Shown here piece by piece: positions 40,268 to 41,331 of a DNA stretch of 41,331 nt. This DNA comes from Bacteroidota bacterium (lineage in GTDB: Bacteria > Bacteroidota > Bacteroidia > Sphingobacteriales > Sphingobacteriaceae), in the NCBI GenBank assembly GCA_013285685.1, contig JABDHD010000027.1:1-41331 (forward strand). Reading direction: 5' to 3'. The position numbers and the translations under genes are program-made. Positions within the stretch are counted from its first letter, which is position 1. The number at the start of each line of letters is the position of its first letter. Below the pieces are notes generated by a model, which was given only the letters and a program-made list of their open reading frames with translations, did no database searches and was not told the origin of the DNA.

Positions 40268-41019
40268 ATCTTAAGCCCATCATATGCCAGTTCTATTCCG
40301 GGCGGCAATGCCTTCGAAGTATCCGCGTGTTTACCCAGGCGGTGGCTGATGTGGGTGAAATAAGTTTTTTCGGCGCCTATCATCCTGGCAAAAGCAATCG
40401 CCTCATCAAAAGTAAAATGGGATATATGCTCCTGTTTTTGCAGGGCATTGATCACCAATACTTTTGATCCTTTTATTTTTTCAACTTCTTTTTCGGCAAC
40501 CGTTTTGGCATCGGTTATATACGTAAAATCATTTATCCTGAACCCAAGCACAGGCAGCTTATAATGCATAACTTCAATCGGAATAAATTTCAGATCACCG
40601 ATAAAAAAAGGTTCATCAGTAATCGTATGAAGGGTTAACTGGGGTATGCCCGGGTACTTAAAATCGGCAAATATGTAATGAAATTCGCGTTTTAAGGCCT
40701 CCTGCACCCGTGTCGTCGCATAAACATCGATAGGCCCCTGCTGTTTGTAATTAAATGCGCGGATATCATCCAGCCCGGCAATATGGTCCTTATGCTCATG
40801 GGTAAAAACAATAGCGTCCAGGCGCTGTACTTTTTCGCGCAGCATCTGGCAGCGGAAATCAGGCCCAGAGTCGATAACGATCACCTGCCCTTCATGTTCT
40901 ATCATCACCGAAGTGCGCAAACGATTGTCACGCGGGTCGGCCGAAGTGCAGACTTCGCAGTCGCAGGCAATAACAGGTACGCCCTGTGAGGTTCCGGTGC
41001 CTAAAAAAGTGACGGTCAA
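40255..41019 (-). CDS. PhnP-like metallo-beta-lactamase-fold phosphodiesterase
   Basis: A 254-residue cytoplasmic metallo-hydrolase. Metal ligands His74-x-His76-x-Asp78-His79 sit in FTHEHKDHIAGL; further ligands follow at VMHYK, YITDAK and YFTHISH. The N-terminal cysteines 19, 21 and 24 (ACDCEVC) match the structural zinc site of PhnP, which hydrolyses phosphoribosyl cyclic phosphate. Such proteins occur in Bacteroidota without the C-P lyase operon, so the role may be a general cyclic phosphodiesterase. It is not a beta-lactamase. It is coupled to the next upstream gene by ATGA overlap (41016-41019). Confidence 0.9.
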   Translation of the reverse strand: MTVTFLGTGTSQGVPVIACDCEVCTSADPRDNRLRTSVMIEHEGQVIVIDSGPDFRCQMLREKVQRLDAIVFTHEHKDHIAGLDDIRAFNYKQQGPIDVYATTRVQEALKREFHYIFADFKYPGIPQLTLHTITDEPFFIGDLKFIPIEVMHYKLPVLGFRINDFTYITDAKTVAEKEVEKIKGSKVLVINALQKQEHISHFTFDEAIAFARMIGAEKTYFTHISHRLGKHADTSKALPPGIELAYDGLKIITD

Positions 41020-41288
41020 AATTCAATCGTTATTTGTTTCAGCTGGTGTAAATACGCGGCCTGTTTTTCATCGAGCAGGTTATAATCCATGTCAAGCGTG
41101 CGGGCCAGTTCAGCAATGGCCAGTATCTTAGCCTCCAGGCCCGAAAATTTATTCACCACAATTACTTTATTGTGCTGCAATAAACAGGCGCCGGTTTTAA
41201 AATTCCCTTTTTCGTACCTCACCCTGTACCCCGCTGTTTGCAGCAGCGTTTCCAGTTTTTCCAGGGTATGGTTGGTGATGGTGAGCAT
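41016..41288 (-). CDS. small conserved hypothetical protein
   Basis: A 90-residue cytoplasmic protein: LEKLETLLQTAGYRVRYEKG, NFKTGACLLQHNKVIVVNKF, then helix GLEAKILAIAELARTLDMDY. I recognise the wording as typical of a small protein common next to metallo-hydrolases in Bacteroidota but know no function. Four-base ATGA overlap with the PhnP-like gene means they are translated together. Confidence 0.8.
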   Translation of the reverse strand: MLTITNHTLEKLETLLQTAGYRVRYEKGNFKTGACLLQHNKVIVVNKFSGLEAKILAIAELARTLDMDYNLLDEKQAAYLHQLKQITIEF

Positions 41289-41331
41289 TTGGGCGTAAAA
41301 ATAGGAAGAATAGATTTGAGATATGAGATTT

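Noticed and set aside
40255..41019. metallo-beta-lactamase resistance gene
   Set aside because: It has the MBL fold metal motif, but the CDCEVC zinc site and overall wording match PhnP-like phosphodiesterases, not antibiotic-hydrolysing MBLs.
1..41331. tRNA or other structural RNA genes
   Set aside because: All gaps of more than 60 bases were read on both strands; I found hairpins and repeats but no cloverleaf-like sequence with TTCGA-type loops.

Overview
The window looks like a chromosomal stretch of a Bacteroidota bacterium, most likely family Sphingobacteriaceae and close to Mucilaginibacter or Pedobacter. That is an inference from gene content, not from a marker gene. The support is: secreted or lipidated glycoside hydrolases of families GH97, GH3 and GH5; a very large Reg_prop/Y_Y_Y hybrid sensor kinase; Bacteroidota-type domains (DUF2147, CarboxypepD_reg-like, SdpR/SdpI); and promoter-like sites of the Bacteroidota form TTTG-N17-20-TAnnTTTG. 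I saw no tRNA, rRNA, CRISPR array, transposase or phage gene.

Layout. 1-8.3 kb is a carbohydrate block: GH97 (+), then a minus-strand run of HAD phosphatase, GNAT, DUF1801 and a ROK regulator, then a small secreted protein and a GH3 beta-glucosidase. 8.5-14.3 kb has a DUF2147 protein, the 1426-residue hybrid sensor kinase and a YceI protein. 14.5-18.2 kb has an aldo/keto reductase, a small unknown protein, a lipoprotein alpha/beta hydrolase and an MHS-type MFS transporter. 18.2-21.9 kb is an arginine-biosynthesis segment (M20 deacetylase, GNAT, argH), interrupted between the GNAT and argH by a four-helix-bundle gene enclosed in perfect 33-bp inverted repeats. 21.9-22.7 kb is an antitoxin/PIN toxin pair followed by YwbE. 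22.8-26 kb has DUF1345, DUF72 and DUF1003 proteins and a PemK/MazF-like toxin with an unfamiliar helical partner. 26-30.3 kb has a Tat-type amidase and a large secreted MG2-like protein. 30.4-33.7 kb is a compact apparent operon: SdpR-like repressor, SdpI-like membrane protein, secreted serine hydrolase and a class A beta-lactamase. 33.8-39.5 kb has a GH5 cellulase, a small lipoprotein, a DUF559 nuclease next to GC-rich inverted repeats, a CocE/S15 hydrolase and a double esterase (alpha/beta hydrolase fused to SGNH). The end holds a lipoprotein, a PhnP-like metallo-hydrolase and a small conserved protein.

Themes. Several genes suit polysaccharide breakdown at the cell envelope (GH97, GH3, GH5, double esterase). 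ROK proteins often sense sugars and could regulate some of them. A second theme is envelope or antibiotic defence (SdpR/SdpI, beta-lactamase, a relative of alpha-amino-acid ester hydrolases). The most unusual structural feature is the density of intergenic inverted repeats of several families. Many overlap stop codons, and two flank a lone small gene: the four-helix bundle at 20.1-20.5 kb (perfect repeats) and DUF559 at 35.3-35.9 kb (imperfect repeats). These are the best candidates for an undescribed mobile or RNA-level system.
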